Shown one piece after another: positions 7,959-17,546 of a DNA stretch of 64,000 bases. This DNA comes from Pseudomonas capsici (GTDB taxonomy: Bacteria; Pseudomonadota; Gammaproteobacteria; Pseudomonadales; Pseudomonadaceae): NCBI RefSeq assembly GCF_017165765.1, contig NZ_JAFGZD010000009.1, forward strand, positions 124,001-188,000, written 5' to 3'. Numbering within the stretch: the stretch's first letter is position 1; each line of letters opens with the position of its first letter. The position numbers were made by a program, and so were the translations under genes. The notes below the pieces were generated by a model, which did not search any database, was not told where the DNA came from, and saw only the letters and a list, made by a program, of their open reading frames with translations.

Positions 7959-8744
7959 ATGAACCGCACTTTTTCCAGCCTGTTACTGGCCGGTAGTCTG
8001 CTGGCCGCAGGCTCGGCCACAGCCGGCGATCTGTTGCAGTGGCAGAGCAACAGCCTGACTTATCTCAATGGTCGGGACTTCACGGTCAACCCGGAAATAC
8101 AACAGACTTTCACCTTCGAACATGCGGATGCCTGGAAGTACGGCGACAACTTCTTCTTCGTCGACAAGATCTTCTACAACGGCAAGAAAGACGCGAACAG
8201 CGGCCCGAACACTTATTACGGCGAGTTCTCGCCACGCCTGTCGATGGGCAAGATCTTCGGCCAGAAGTTTGAGCTTGGCCCCATTTCGGACGTGCTGCTG
8301 GCGGCAACCTACGAGTTCGGCGAAGGCGATAACGAGTCGTACCTGATCGGTCCGGGCTTCGATCTGAACATCCCCGGCTTCGATTACTTCCAGCTGAACT
8401 TCTACCAGCGCCAGACCGAAGGCAATCGTCCGGGTGACGGCGTATGGCAGATCACGCCTGTATGGTCCTACACCATCCCGGCGGGCAAGTCCGATGTGGT
8501 GATCGACGGCTTCATCGACTGGGTCGTGGACAACGACAAGACCTCCCGCGGCACCTACCACGCCAACCTGCACATCAACCCGCAGATCAAATATGACCTG
8601 GGCAAGGCGCTGAACTTCCCCGAGAAAAAACTCTACGTCGGTATCGAGTACGACTACTGGAGCAACAAGTACGGCATCAAGGACACATCCTCCTTCGATA
8701 CCGACCAGAACACCGCAAGCCTGCTGGTCAAAGTGTTCTTCTGA
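7959..8744 (+). CDS. Outer-membrane channel of the Tsx/OmpK family
   Basis: 261 aa, with a Sec signal peptide (MNRTFSSLLLAGSLLAAGSATA, cleavage before GD). Mature protein begins LLQWQSNSLTYLNG and ends in an aromatic-Phe C-terminus (LLVKVFF), the usual outer-membrane beta-barrel signal. Alternating aromatic strands such as FDYFQLNFYQRQTEG and YVGIEYDYWSNKYG support a 12-strand barrel like Tsx, a nucleoside channel. AAGGGAG precedes ATG 7959. Its place after the urate/allantoin genes and its sigma-54-like promoter suggest uptake of purine or nucleoside nitrogen sources; substrate not proven. Confidence 0.88.
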   Translation: MNRTFSSLLLAGSLLAAGSATAGDLLQWQSNSLTYLNGRDFTVNPEIQQTFTFEHADAWKYGDNFFFVDKIFYNGKKDANSGPNTYYGEFSPRLSMGKIFGQKFELGPISDVLLAATYEFGEGDNESYLIGPGFDLNIPGFDYFQLNFYQRQTEGNRPGDGVWQITPVWSYTIPAGKSDVVIDGFIDWVVDNDKTSRGTYHANLHINPQIKYDLGKALNFPEKKLYVGIEYDYWSNKYGIKDTSSFDTDQNTASLLVKVFF

Positions 8745-8882
8745 TCACAGCAGCCACCGGCGAGGCTGCACTGCGGTGCCGCCTCGCCAGCGTTGAAGAA
8801 TTTCTTGCCCAATTGTTTTTTCACATATCGTTGACCGGTCATTGACCTGTCGCAGCCTAATCTTCGGTCCAGTCCTCCCCTT

Positions 8883-9587
8883 GTGACGGCGACCGCCTTG
8901 AATACCCAATCGCTATACAACCAACTGGCCATTGCCAGTCACGCCGGCTACAGAAACCTTACCCACTACCCTAAACTGCTCTGGCTGTTGCCGCTGATGC
9001 TGGTGGCTCTGTGGCTGGGTTCCCGGATGTTGATGCCTTCTGGCCCACTCGACCTTTCACAAGGCCACAACCTGCGCAGGGCCGGCATTCTCGATCACTG
9101 GGCCAAGGGTGATCTGGTCGTGCTGGTGCGTCATGCCGAGCGTTGCGATCACTCGACCAATCCCTGCCTTGGCCCACCCGATGGCATTACCCGCAAAGGC
9201 CAGCTCGTCGCTCAGGAACTGGGCAATTCGTTCAGAGCCCTGGATCTGAGCCACACGAACATTTTCAACAGTCCCCTGCTGCGCACGGCCCAGACCGCAA
9301 GCTTTGCGTTCAAAGGCGCAAGCATCCCTCAGGACTGGCTGTTCAACTGCCGCCGCACCATGCTGGAAGACATGCAGCAACACAAAGTCGACCAGCGAAA
9401 CATGGTGCTGATCACTCACAGCGAGTGTTTCAACCAGTTGGAAAAATCTCTGAACATCTCGGCACGCACCGTACCCGCTTATGGCAGCGCCCTGTTCGTG
9501 ACCATTGACCCCAAGGATAAAAGCGCCAGGATTCTGGGCTTTCTCGATGCTCAGGACTGGAAGTCCGTCATACCGCAACATCCATAA
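8883..9587 (+). CDS. Membrane-anchored histidine phosphatase family protein
   Basis: 234 aa. A single N-terminal membrane segment (about 33-50, LLWLLPLMLVALWLGS) anchors a periplasmic phosphatase domain. The catalytic RHG-equivalent is VLVRHAERCDH (about 80-90), and the second His lies in LITHSECFNQ. Related to Ais-type lipopolysaccharide core phosphatases, but the substrate is not shown. The start is GTG 8883 with no clear ribosome site; the next Met lies inside the membrane helix. It ends 20 nt before a PAP2 phosphatase gene, so the two probably act together on lipid or envelope phosphates. Confidence 0.8.
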   Translation: MTATALNTQSLYNQLAIASHAGYRNLTHYPKLLWLLPLMLVALWLGSRMLMPSGPLDLSQGHNLRRAGILDHWAKGDLVVLVRHAERCDHSTNPCLGPPDGITRKGQLVAQELGNSFRALDLSHTNIFNSPLLRTAQTASFAFKGASIPQDWLFNCRRTMLEDMQQHKVDQRNMVLITHSECFNQLEKSLNISARTVPAYGSALFVTIDPKDKSARILGFLDAQDWKSVIPQHP

Positions 9588-9607
9588 GCCACCAGGAAAT
9601 CCGGTAC

Positions 9608-10474
9608 GTGAATACTTCCAGACAACGCTTCTACTTGATGAATGTCGGCCTGCCGCTATTGCTGGCAGTTCTGGTCTTTAGCGTCTTCGACCTGACCAAC
9701 CTGGATGTCACCCTCAGCAACCTGTTGTACAACCCTGTGACCCAGGCCTTTCCGTTTCAGCACGACCGGCTTTTTGAAAACCTGACCCATCGCTGGCCAC
9801 GGATCATTCCGAACTGGACAGGTGAACTGGCAATCACGGGGACGGCGCTTTCCTTTGTGTGGCCTCTATTGCAGGCCGCAAAAAATCAGCGCCTGATGGC
9901 AGTTCTGGAGAAACTTCGTCTCGTCACGGCGTTCAGGTTTCTTGCTCATCACCGCCGTGACTTAATCTTCGTTGTGGTTGCCTTCGCGATCACCACGGCC
10001 ATGGTGCATTACCTGAAAAGCCACACCAGTGTTTACTGTCCGGTTGAAACGACCCTGTATGGCGGAATTCAGGAAAAGACCGAATGGTTCGAGAACTTCA
10101 ACCTGCTGCATGAAGCCGGAAAGGGACGCTGCTGGCCGGGTGGCCACGCCTCAAGCGGTTTTACCCTGCTGGCGTTGTATTTCGTCGCCCGCCGCTACCG
10201 CTGGCGACATGCCCGCAAGTTGCTGGGCTGGGTTCTGCTGCTGGGCATGGTGTACGGCACCACACGGGTCCTGCAAGGCTGGCACTTCATGTCTCACACC
10301 TTCTGGTCCGGCATTCTGGTCTGGCTGACGATGCTGCTGACCGCCCTGTGCTTCTACGGGCGACCAGCACTTCAGGCATCGCTTGAGCCGGGCAACGATC
10401 CGCTCAGCCCCGAGCCGACTTCCAGACCTTGCCCGCCAGCGTCACCACTACCACCAATGCCGCTCCGGCAATGA
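9608..10474 (+). CDS. PAP2-family membrane phosphatase
   Basis: 288 aa, several membrane helices. PAP2 signatures are present in modified form: [11 protein letters not shown] (motif 1), GGHASSGFT (motif 2) and [16 protein letters not shown] (motif 3). These proteins dephosphorylate lipid or undecaprenyl pyrophosphates or lipid A at the periplasmic face. GTG start at 9608, 20 nt after the histidine phosphatase gene, so an operon. Its 3' end overlaps the convergent DUF808 gene by 71 nt; the Pro-rich tail (residues about 265-288) is within that overlap and may be recent extension. Confidence 0.82.
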   Translation: MNTSRQRFYLMNVGLPLLLAVLVFSVFDLTNLDVTLSNLLYNPVTQAFPFQHDRLFENLTHRWPRIIPNWTGELAITGTALSFVWPLLQAAKNQRLMAVLEKLRLVTAFRFLAHHRRDLIFVVVAFAITTAMVHYLKSHTSVYCPVETTLYGGIQEKTEWFENFNLLHEAGKGRCWPGGHASSGFTLLALYFVARRYRWRHARKLLGWVLLLGMVYGTTRVLQGWHFMSHTFWSGILVWLTMLLTALCFYGRPALQASLEPGNDPLSPEPTSRPCPPASPLPPMPLRQ

Positions 10475-11318
10475 TGCCTGCAACGGCATCCAGCAGAGTC
10501 GGCACCACCATGGAGAAACCACCGACAGCACTGGCCGCGCTTTCGGTAATGCCTTCGACCCAGTGATGGGCGAACGGCAGGCCATGTACCAGAATGCCAC
10601 CGCCGACCATGAACATGGCGGCGGTGCCGAGGATCGACAGCGCTTTCATCAGCACAGGGGCCAGCCAGAGCAGCCCGTTACCGATGCTTTGCGAAGCAGA
10701 ACTGGCGCTCTTTTTCAGATGCAGGCCCAGGTCATCGAGCTTGACGATACCCGCCACCAGCCCGTAGACACCCACGGTAATCAGCACGGCAACTATCACC
10801 AGTACGCCCACCTGATCCAGAAACGGACGACTTGAAACCACACCCAGCGCCAGAACGATGATTTCCGCCGAAAGGATGAAGTCCGTGCGGATGGCGCCTT
10901 TGATCCGTTCCTTCTCGAAGGCCACCATGTCCGTGGAAGCATTGCCCACGGCCTGTTTGCGCTCTTCCTGCTCGTGCCCGGCGTCGGCATGCAGCCACTT
11001 ATGGGCAATCTTCTCGGCCCCCTCGAAACACAGGTAGGCACCGCCAATCATCAACAGAGGCAGGATCGCCCAGGGCGCAAAGGCACTGATCAGCAACGCC
11101 GCAGGCACCAGAATCGCCTTGTTGAGCAAAGAACCCTTGGCCACCGCCCAGACCACCGGCAACTCACGATCGGCCGAAACGCCCGTGACTTGTTGCGCAT
11201 TGAGGGCCAGGTCATCCCCCAGCACACCTGCCGTCTTTTTGGTGGCCAGTGCCACATCGTCGAGCAGGGTTGCGATGTCATCGAGCAGGGTCAGCAAGCT
11301 TCCAGCAGCCACAATCAA
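10404..11318 (-). CDS. DUF808 family inner-membrane protein
   Basis: 304 aa, YedI-like. Starts [23 protein letters not shown], the typical DUF808 N-terminus, followed by several hydrophobic segments ([67 protein letters not shown]) separated by charged loops. Function of the family is not established. Convergent with the PAP2 gene and overlapping it by 71 nt. The start fits: AGGATATTGATTGT lies upstream. Confidence 0.85.
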   Translation of the reverse strand: MIVAAGSLLTLLDDIATLLDDVALATKKTAGVLGDDLALNAQQVTGVSADRELPVVWAVAKGSLLNKAILVPAALLISAFAPWAILPLLMIGGAYLCFEGAEKIAHKWLHADAGHEQEERKQAVGNASTDMVAFEKERIKGAIRTDFILSAEIIVLALGVVSSRPFLDQVGVLVIVAVLITVGVYGLVAGIVKLDDLGLHLKKSASSASQSIGNGLLWLAPVLMKALSILGTAAMFMVGGGILVHGLPFAHHWVEGITESAASAVGGFSMVVPTLLDAVAGIIAGAALVVVVTLAGKVWKSARG

Positions 11319-11527
11319 TATCCTTTAACAATTGGAAAAACAAAAACGGTGCTTATTGAATCACAAGGCATGGCACATACACCCCGCCAATCAGTGTCTG
11401 ACCGGCACAATCCGCTAACGTTTAATGCACTCGCTCAAGCGATCAGCGCCCCGCCCCGGGCTTGTGGCGCAAGTGTTGCATCGGGACGTCGGGCTATTGA
11501 TCGCGATACCTACAACAAGGGGCTGTC

Positions 11528-12007
11528 ATGCATATCGATTCGCAACGCGCACAGTGGTTGAAACCGACCTCTCAAGAGACGGGCGTCATCATCGTTTCCA
11601 ATGCAGACCTGCCTCAATACCTCATCGATACGCTCAATACCGAAATCAGTGACTGGGAACAGGTGGCCTATCTGGTCATCAGGCAATCGACCCAACTGGA
11701 AGAAGAATGGCTCGACGCTGAAAACCGTGCCTTCAGTGCGCAAAAGCCTTCGAACTGCGAAGCCAATGGCTTGTTGAGTTCAATCCCCAAGACCTGCCAT
11801 CTGCTGGATGTGGAAGCCAGCCATCGGGCGCATCTGTCCTGGCTGGGTTCGGTGTGCGGGCACAAGCTGCACTTCTTTGAGCTGGAGAAGCTGGAGGAAC
11901 AGACCCCGTCCAAAGCCTCGATGGACTCACAGGTAGAAGAAATCCTCGCGGCGACCCGGCATCTGGTGAAGAACTACCTGCAGGATCATTTCATGTCGCC
12001 CTATTGA
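11528..12007 (+). CDS. Hypothetical protein, 159 aa, unrecognised
   Basis: I do not recognise a family. The sequence is soluble and acidic, without signal peptide or membrane helix. It contains three Cys and a central CHLLDVEASHRAHLSWLGSVCGH region whose paired Cys/His could bind metal, which is speculative. ATG 11528 follows AAGGGGCTGTC. Codon use looks like the neighbours. It stands alone, ending 6 nt before the convergent acdR stop. Confidence 0.65.
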   Translation: MHIDSQRAQWLKPTSQETGVIIVSNADLPQYLIDTLNTEISDWEQVAYLVIRQSTQLEEEWLDAENRAFSAQKPSNCEANGLLSSIPKTCHLLDVEASHRAHLSWLGSVCGHKLHFFELEKLEEQTPSKASMDSQVEEILAATRHLVKNYLQDHFMSPY

Positions 12008-12013
12008 GCCTGC

Positions 12014-12520
12014 CTACATCGGGATCTGAGTGGTGGACAGCACCTGACGCAACCCCATGAAGGAGCGGATCTGTCTGACGCCCGGCAGATACAGCAACTG
12101 CTCGGCATGCAGTCGGTTGAAGCTCTGGCTGTCTTTGGTGCGCAGCAACATGAAATAGTCGAACTCGCCGGTCACCACATGAAACTCCATGCAGCCGGAG
12201 ACCTTCTGCGCCGCCTCCTCGAACTGGGCGAATGACTCAGGGGTCGAGCGATCCAGTACCACGCCAATCAGTACCACCATCCCCGCATCCAGCGCTTCGC
12301 TGTTGAGCAAGGCAACCACGCCTTTTATGACGCCCGCTTCCTTGAGCCGTTCGACACGCCTCAGACAGGCCGGCGCGCTCAATTTGACCTTTTCGGCCAA
12401 CGCCACATTGGAAATGGACGCATCGCGCTGCAGGGTCTTGAGGATGGCCCGGTCGATTCTGTCCAGCAGCGGTGCGAGCGCGGCATCCGGCTTCTTGCTG
12501 CGTTCATTTATTGCTTTCAT
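12014..12520 (-). CDS. acdR: Lrp/AsnC-family regulator, divergent from ACC deaminase
   Basis: 168 aa. An N-terminal HTH (about 20-75: DRIDRAILKTLQRDASISNV, KLSAPACLRRVERLKEAGVI) and a C-terminal RAM/AsnC ligand domain (VVLIGVVLDRS, MEFHVVTGEFDYFMLLRTKD) are clear. Divergent to acdS with a 164-nt AT-rich gap, the arrangement known for AcdR, the Lrp-like activator of ACC deaminase in plant-associated pseudomonads. Name based on context plus family. Confidence 0.88.
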   Translation of the reverse strand: MKAINERSKKPDAALAPLLDRIDRAILKTLQRDASISNVALAEKVKLSAPACLRRVERLKEAGVIKGVVALLNSEALDAGMVVLIGVVLDRSTPESFAQFEEAAQKVSGCMEFHVVTGEFDYFMLLRTKDSQSFNRLHAEQLLYLPGVRQIRSFMGLRQVLSTTQIPM

Positions 12521-12684
12521 AGGTATTTTTTAGAAATTAAATTAGTTTTCAGTTATCCGAGACTAACTTTCATTTCCTAAATAGACAATTCTTTGCAACC
12601 ACGATTATCGAGCGATTTTCTATGATGAATCCATCGCAAGCACGTTGATGACGCGCTGGATACTTCTTCCCATGGAGACTCGAT
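12521..12684. promoter_or_regulatory. acdR-acdS divergent control region
   Basis: A 164-nt divergent spacer with an AT-rich core (12528-12600, for example TTTTTTAGAAATTAAATTAG), the kind of sequence Lrp-type proteins bind. No single operator can be defined by eye. The acdS ribosome site is weak (GGAGAC). Confidence 0.4.
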
Positions 12685-13701
12685 ATGAACCTGAGCAAAT
12701 TCAAGCGCTATCCCCTGACCTTCGGCCCTTCGCCCATTACACCGCTCAAGCGGCTGAGCGAGCATCTGGGTGGCAAGGTCGAGCTGTATGCCAAACGCGA
12801 AGACTGCAACAGCGGCCTGGCATTCGGCGGGAACAAGACGCGCAAGCTGGAATACCTCATTCCGGAAGCCATCGAGGGCGGCTATGACACGCTGGTGTCC
12901 ATCGGCGGTATCCAGTCCAACCAGACCCGCCAGGTGGCAGCCGTTGCCGCACACCTGGGCATGAAGTGCGTGCTGGTCCAGGAAAACTGGGTGAACTACT
13001 CCGATGCGGTATACGACCGTGTGGGCAATATCGAGATGTCGCGGATCATGGGTGCCGATGTGCGCCTGGATTCGGCAGGCTTCGATATCGGCATTCGCCC
13101 GAGCTGGGAAAAGGCCATGGCCGATGTGGTCGACAATGGCGGCAAGCCGTTCCCGATTCCGGCAGGTTGTTCGGAACACCCTTATGGCGGCCTGGGCTTC
13201 GTGCGTTTCGCCGATGAGGTGCGCCAGCAGGAAGAAGAACTGGGCTTCAAGTTCGATTACATCGTCGTCTGCTCGGTCACCGGTAGCACCCATGCGGGAA
13301 TGGTGGTGGGCTTCGCCGCCGATGGCCGCGCACAACGGGTCATCGGTATCGATGCTTCGGCCAAACCGGATCAGACCCGCGAACAGGTACTGCGCATTGC
13401 CCAGAACACCGCAAAGCTGGTGGAACTGGGCCGTGAAATCACTGCCGACGACGTAGTGCTCGATACCCGTTACGCCTACCCGGAATACGGCCTGCCCAAC
13501 GAAGGCACCCTGGATGCAATCCGCACCTGCGCCCGTCTGGAAGGCGTGCTGACCGACCCGGTCTACGAAGGCAAATCCATGCACGGCATGATCGACATGG
13601 TCCGCAACGGCGAATTCCCCGAGGGTTCGAAAGTGCTTTACGCACACCTGGGCGGCGTACCGGCACTCAATGCCTACAGCTTCCTGTTCAAGGATGGCTG
13701 A
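12685..13701 (+). CDS. acdS: 1-aminocyclopropane-1-carboxylate (ACC) deaminase
   Basis: 338 aa, exact family length. PLP enzyme that breaks the ethylene precursor ACC into 2-oxobutyrate and ammonia; used by plant-associated bacteria to lower host ethylene and gain nitrogen. The PLP lysine is K51 (FGGNKTRKL), S78 lies in IGGIQSNQT, and Y294, E295 and L322 are all present. Glu295 and Leu322 are the residues used to tell true ACC deaminases from D-cysteine desulfhydrases. Cytosolic, divergent from acdR. Confidence 0.95.
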   Translation: MNLSKFKRYPLTFGPSPITPLKRLSEHLGGKVELYAKREDCNSGLAFGGNKTRKLEYLIPEAIEGGYDTLVSIGGIQSNQTRQVAAVAAHLGMKCVLVQENWVNYSDAVYDRVGNIEMSRIMGADVRLDSAGFDIGIRPSWEKAMADVVDNGGKPFPIPAGCSEHPYGGLGFVRFADEVRQQEEELGFKFDYIVVCSVTGSTHAGMVVGFAADGRAQRVIGIDASAKPDQTREQVLRIAQNTAKLVELGREITADDVVLDTRYAYPEYGLPNEGTLDAIRTCARLEGVLTDPVYEGKSMHGMIDMVRNGEFPEGSKVLYAHLGGVPALNAYSFLFKDG

Positions 13702-13730
13702 TCGGACTTAATGGCGAGACATACTTACTT

Positions 13731-13818
13731 GTGGGAGGGGCCTTGGCCGCGACAGCTGTGTGAAGTGCACTGAAGATGTATTGCCTTCACAGGTCGTCGC
13801 GGCCAAGGCCCCTCCCAC
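13731..13818. repeat. REP/REPIN-like inverted repeat, family A copy 2
   Basis: Perfect 23-bp inverted repeat: left arm 13731-13753, right arm 13796-13818, 42-nt interior. Nested inside is CTGTGTGAAG against CTTCACAG. Same arms as the copy at 1286-1377. It lies just downstream of acdS and could terminate or stabilise its transcript. Confidence 0.82.
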
Positions 13819-13912
13819 GGGTAAACCAGCCTCTTGATCACACAAGGCCTCGGCATTGAGCCTTGCGCGAAGCCGGTGCTACCATGCGCGCCCGCCGTGC
13901 AGGAATCCGGTC

Positions 13913-14518
13913 ATGAGCAGTATTCGCGAGCGCAACAAAGAACTGATCCTGCGCGCGGCCAGCGAAGAGTTCGCCGAAAAGGGGTTCGCCGCCACCAAGA
14001 CCGGCGATATCGCGGCCAGGGCCGGGCTGCCCAAACCCAACGTCTATTACTACTTCAAGTCCAAGGACAACCTCTATCGCGAGGTGCTGGAAAGCATCAT
14101 CGGGCCAATCCTGCAGGCCTCGACACCTTTCAATCCCCTGGGCGTCCCCACTGAAGTACTGAGCAGCTATATCCGCTCGAAAATGCGCATATCCCGCGAC
14201 CTGCCCTTCGCCTCGAAAGTGTTTGCCAGCGAGATCATGCACGGCGCGCCCCACCTGACATCCGAGCAGATCGAGCAGTTGAACGGTCAGGCCCGGCACA
14301 ATATCGAGTGCATCCAGGCCTGGATCGACAGCGGACAGATTGCACCTCTGGACCCTCACCACCTGATGTTCACCATCTGGGCCGCGACCCAGACCTATGC
14401 CGACTTCGACTGGCAGATATCGACGGTTACCGGCAAGGACAGGCTTGAAGACGATGATTACGAAGCGGCGACCCGGACCATTCTGAGGCTGGTGCTCAAG
14501 GGGTGTGAGCTGGATTGA
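13913..14518 (+). CDS. TetR-family regulator (RutR-like)
   Basis: 201 aa. N-terminal HTH (about 8-55: ILRAASEEFAEKGFAATKTG, NVYYYFKSKDNLYREVL) plus a C-terminal domain of the YcdC/RutR type (FASEIMHGAPHL, WAATQTYADFDWQI). RutR-like proteins sense pyrimidines; in Pseudomonas, relatives control pyrimidine catabolic genes. No pyrimidine genes are adjacent here, so the target is unclear. The ATG at 13913 is chosen because it places the HTH at the usual distance from the N-terminus. Confidence 0.87.
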   Translation: MSSIRERNKELILRAASEEFAEKGFAATKTGDIAARAGLPKPNVYYYFKSKDNLYREVLESIIGPILQASTPFNPLGVPTEVLSSYIRSKMRISRDLPFASKVFASEIMHGAPHLTSEQIEQLNGQARHNIECIQAWIDSGQIAPLDPHHLMFTIWAATQTYADFDWQISTVTGKDRLEDDDYEAATRTILRLVLKGCELD

Positions 14519-14903
14519 GGTGCGAGGGAATCAGGCGGTGCTCCCGGCAGTTTGATCCAGAAAGCAAAAAACCCGCCGAAGCGGGTCGTTTTGCACACAA
14601 TACCATCCCGACATCCTGTCAGTAGCCTCCTGGCAATGGCCGATCTTCCCTTATCGCTGCATCGATCCTTCGCTGCAGTTGTTGAATTGGATCCTACATT
14701 TGCGATGATGCCCGGCATAGAGCCAATTGCGCCTGTTGGTGTAAGCATTTGGCTATATGCAGCCGACGTCTAAAAAAACGTGACTGTTGTCTCAGATTTA
14801 GTCATGTTACGCCGACATCATGAAGATAAAGTTGAGAGTCAGCGCAAGGATCTGCCTGATGACTCATAAAAAAAGAAAAAACAACGAATTAGGGTGAACA
14901 TCA
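14518..14903. other. 385-nt intergenic region before the chemoreceptor gene
   Basis: Begins with the tetR terminator (14564-14593). The remainder is relatively AT-rich with no open reading frame of credible coding quality and no clear sigma-54 or sigma-70 element by eye. Confidence 0.5.
14564..14593 (+). terminator. Rho-independent terminator after the TetR gene
   Basis: Stem ACCCGC (14571-14576), loop CGAA, stem GCGGGT (14581-14586), flanked by an A-run and followed by CGTTTT; about 50 nt after the stop. Confidence 0.75.
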
Positions 14904-16534
14904 TGAATATGCGCAGCTTATCCATCAGCCGCCGTCTCTGGCTGATTCTCATTGTCTCTGTGCTCATGCTTTTTGTGCTTGCGGCCGCCATGCTCAAGCA
15001 GATTCATGATGATCTTTATATGGCCAAGGCCGAGAAAACCACACATGTGGTCCAGACAGCCAGCGGTATTCTGAATTACTACCAGGGGCTGGAAGCCGCT
15101 GGCACCCTCACCCGCGAAGCCGCGCAACAGCAGGCTCTCAACACCATCAAAGCCCTGCGTTACGGCCAGAACGACTATTTCTGGATCAACGATCTGCGCC
15201 CGGTGATGGTCATGCACCCCGCCAACCCCAAGCTCGATGGCCAGGATCTGTCGGGCGTGAAAGACCCGGACGGTTTTGCGCTGTTCAACGAAATGGTGGC
15301 CGTGGCCAAGAGCAAGGGGGCCGGGCTGATTCACTACCGCTGGCCAAAACCGGGTGCCAGCGAACCCGTGAAGAAGACGTCTTATGTGCAGTTGTTCCAG
15401 CCATGGGGCTGGATCATCGGCTCGGGCGTGTACGTCGATGATGTGGCTGCCGAGTTCAAACAACAGATGTGGCAGGCCATCATGTTCAGTGTCGGCATTG
15501 TGCTGGTCTTGGCGCTGCTGGTAACCCTGATTCTGCGCAGCATCGTTCTGCCTTTGCGCCTGACGGTCAGTGCCATGGCCAATATCGCCAGCGGGGAAAG
15601 CGACCTGACCCGCACCCTGGAAACCCAGGGCCACGATGAAATCACCGAACTGGGCAAGCATTTCAATGCCTTTACCGCCAAGCTGCGCAACGTGGTCATG
15701 CAGTTGCAGTCTTCGGCGGTGGATCTGGGTCAGGCCTCTACCGATCTGGGCAACAGTGCCGAGCAGGCTCAGGCACGCAGCCAGCAACAGTCCCAGCAAA
15801 TGGATCTGGTGGCAACCGCCGTCAATGAGGTGACGTATGGCGTGCAGGACGTGGCCAAGAACGCCGAACACGCCGCCAGCGAAATGCGCGATGCCGAGTC
15901 TCAGGCTCAGCAGGGTCAGGTGAACATCGATAACAGCCTGCGCCAGATCGATCATCTGTCGGGCACCATCGGCCAGGCCGTGGAAGTGATGCAGACCCTG
16001 GCCAGCGAAAGCACGCAGATTGGTGGCGTACTGGAGGTCATCAGCTCGATTGCCGAACAGACCAACCTGCTGGCCCTCAACGCAGCCATTGAAGCGGCCC
16101 GGGCCGGAGAACAGGGTCGTGGCTTTGCCGTGGTGGCCGACGAGGTACGCCTGCTGGCTCAGCGGACCCAGAAGTCCACGGCCGAGATCCAGGGCATGAT
16201 CGAACGTCTGCAGCGCCACTCCGACGCCGCAGTCAAGGTGATCGGCGACAGCAGCCGTTCCTCGCAACTGACCATCGAGCAGGCCAATCAGGCCGGCCAG
16301 AGCCTGACCTCCATCAGCCAGGCCTTGCGCAACCTCAACAGCCTCAATGCCTCGATTGCCAGCGCTACCTTGCAGCAATCCCATGTGGTCGACGACATCA
16401 ACCAGAACGTCACTCAGGCCGCGCAACTCTCCCAGGGCACGGCTCTTGCGGCCGAGCAGTCCACCGCTGCCAGCCAGCATCTGCGGGGCTTGAGCGAACA
16501 GTTGAATGGTTTGCTGAAACAATTCCGCGTTTAA
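14903..16534 (+). CDS. Methyl-accepting chemotaxis protein with Cache sensor domain
   Basis: 543 aa. TM1 (about 11-32), periplasmic single Cache domain (about 36-185; has [20 protein letters not shown] and the end [14 protein letters not shown]), TM2 (about 190-212), HAMP (about 213-266), and an MA signalling domain. The signalling hairpin tip contains [20 protein letters not shown] and [12 protein letters not shown]. It senses a small ligand, probably a carboxylic acid as for other sCache_2 receptors, and signals to CheA/CheW. ATG 14903 is preferred over GTG 14894 because AGGGTG lies at proper distance. Monocistronic. Confidence 0.93.
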   Translation: MNMRSLSISRRLWLILIVSVLMLFVLAAAMLKQIHDDLYMAKAEKTTHVVQTASGILNYYQGLEAAGTLTREAAQQQALNTIKALRYGQNDYFWINDLRPVMVMHPANPKLDGQDLSGVKDPDGFALFNEMVAVAKSKGAGLIHYRWPKPGASEPVKKTSYVQLFQPWGWIIGSGVYVDDVAAEFKQQMWQAIMFSVGIVLVLALLVTLILRSIVLPLRLTVSAMANIASGESDLTRTLETQGHDEITELGKHFNAFTAKLRNVVMQLQSSAVDLGQASTDLGNSAEQAQARSQQQSQQMDLVATAVNEVTYGVQDVAKNAEHAASEMRDAESQAQQGQVNIDNSLRQIDHLSGTIGQAVEVMQTLASESTQIGGVLEVISSIAEQTNLLALNAAIEAARAGEQGRGFAVVADEVRLLAQRTQKSTAEIQGMIERLQRHSDAAVKVIGDSSRSSQLTIEQANQAGQSLTSISQALRNLNSLNASIASATLQQSHVVDDINQNVTQAAQLSQGTALAAEQSTAASQHLRGLSEQLNGLLKQFRV

Positions 16535-16614
16535 CTCGCGATGTTCGACAGGCTGCACGGAACCTCGTGCAGCCTTTGTTGCCTGAGGCCTGTCCATTTA
16601 TTGCAGGGGGTCGT

Positions 16615-17436
16615 ATGCGCACGCTGGAACTGGCAGGTCAAAGCGTCCCGGTGCTGGGTCAGGGCACCTGGCATATGGGTGAAGTCAGTCATCAGCGCTC
16701 GGCGGAAATCGCCGCGCTGTGCATGGGCATCGAACAGGGCATGACCTTGATCGACACCGCCGAGATGTATGCCGACGGCGGCGCCGAAGAAGTGGTCAGG
16801 CAAGCCATTGCCGGACAACGCGACAAGGTGTTCGTGGTCAGCAAGGTCTACCCGTTCAACGCCAGCCGCCAGGGCATCCCCAAGGCCTGTGAAGCCAGCC
16901 TGCGGCGGATGAACACCGACTACATCGATCTTTATCTGCTGCACTGGCCGGGCGAATACCCGCTGGGCGAAACCGTCGAGGCTTTCGAGCGCCTGCGCGA
17001 GGCTGGCAAGATCGGCAGTTGGGGCGTCTCCAATTTCGATGTATCGAACATGATGGAACTGGACAACCCACGCTGCGCCACCAATCAGGTGCTGTACAAC
17101 CCCGAGCAGCGTGGCATCGAGTTCGACCTGCTGCCCTGGGCCAACGACCGGCATTTGCCGCTCATGGCGTACTGCCCGATCGGCCAGGCGGGCGACCTGC
17201 TCTACCACCCTGCCCTGCACGAAGTCGCCAATCGTCACAGCGCCACACCGGCACAGATCAGCCTGGCCTGGGTGCTGCGCCAACCGAACATGATCGCCAT
17301 TCCCAAGGCAACCAATCCCGAGCACATACGCCTCAATGCCGAGGCTGAAAAAATCGTCCTGACGGCTCAGGATCTGGCCGATCTGGACCGGGCCTGGCCG
17401 GTTCCGACACGCAAGCGCCCATTGGCAATGGTCTAG
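16615..17436 (+). CDS. Aldo/keto reductase
   Basis: 273 aa NADPH-dependent (beta/alpha)8 oxidoreductase. The catalytic tetrad is visible: Asp and Tyr in LIDTAEMYADGGAE, Lys in VFVVSKVYPFN, His in YLLHWPG. The cofactor motif is the late AIPKATNPEHIRLNAEA. ATG 16615 is preceded by AGGGGG at 8 bases and gives the family N-terminus MRTLELAGQSVPVLGQGTWHMG; an upstream in-frame extension to 16567 is rejected. Substrate unknown. Confidence 0.9.
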   Translation: MRTLELAGQSVPVLGQGTWHMGEVSHQRSAEIAALCMGIEQGMTLIDTAEMYADGGAEEVVRQAIAGQRDKVFVVSKVYPFNASRQGIPKACEASLRRMNTDYIDLYLLHWPGEYPLGETVEAFERLREAGKIGSWGVSNFDVSNMMELDNPRCATNQVLYNPEQRGIEFDLLPWANDRHLPLMAYCPIGQAGDLLYHPALHEVANRHSATPAQISLAWVLRQPNMIAIPKATNPEHIRLNAEAEKIVLTAQDLADLDRAWPVPTRKRPLAMV

Positions 17437-17482
17437 GCGTCAAACCTGGAAACAGCCCGCAACATTCCGTCACAAATATGTA

Positions 17483-17497
17483 ATGACGGCTTGTCAT
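17483..17497. promoter_or_regulatory. Perfect inverted repeat before zntB
   Basis: ATGACGGCTTGTCAT is a 5-5-5 palindrome 50 nt upstream of the zntB-like start. It could be an operator; no regulator is assigned. Confidence 0.25.
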
Positions 17498-17546
17498 GAT
17501 GCGCGCTTGACCTCCCCGCTCCGGGCAGGCTTGCACGTGGAAAGCC

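Larger units (their letters stand above)
7494..7959. other. 465-nt intergenic region puuD-tsx
   Basis: Holds the family B repeat (7513-7601) next to the puuD stop, then about 230 nt without recognisable features, and a strong sigma-54-like element at 7836-7853. No convincing small gene: the open frame at 7491-7712 runs through the repeat. Confidence 0.6.

Noticed and set aside
16558..16590. GGAACC near 16560 as a second hrp box
   Set aside because: No CCACNNA at 15-16 nt downstream.
14918..16597. 559-codon frame antisense to the chemoreceptor gene
   Set aside because: Fully contained opposite a clear MCP; rich in His/Gln/Gly as expected of a shadow frame.
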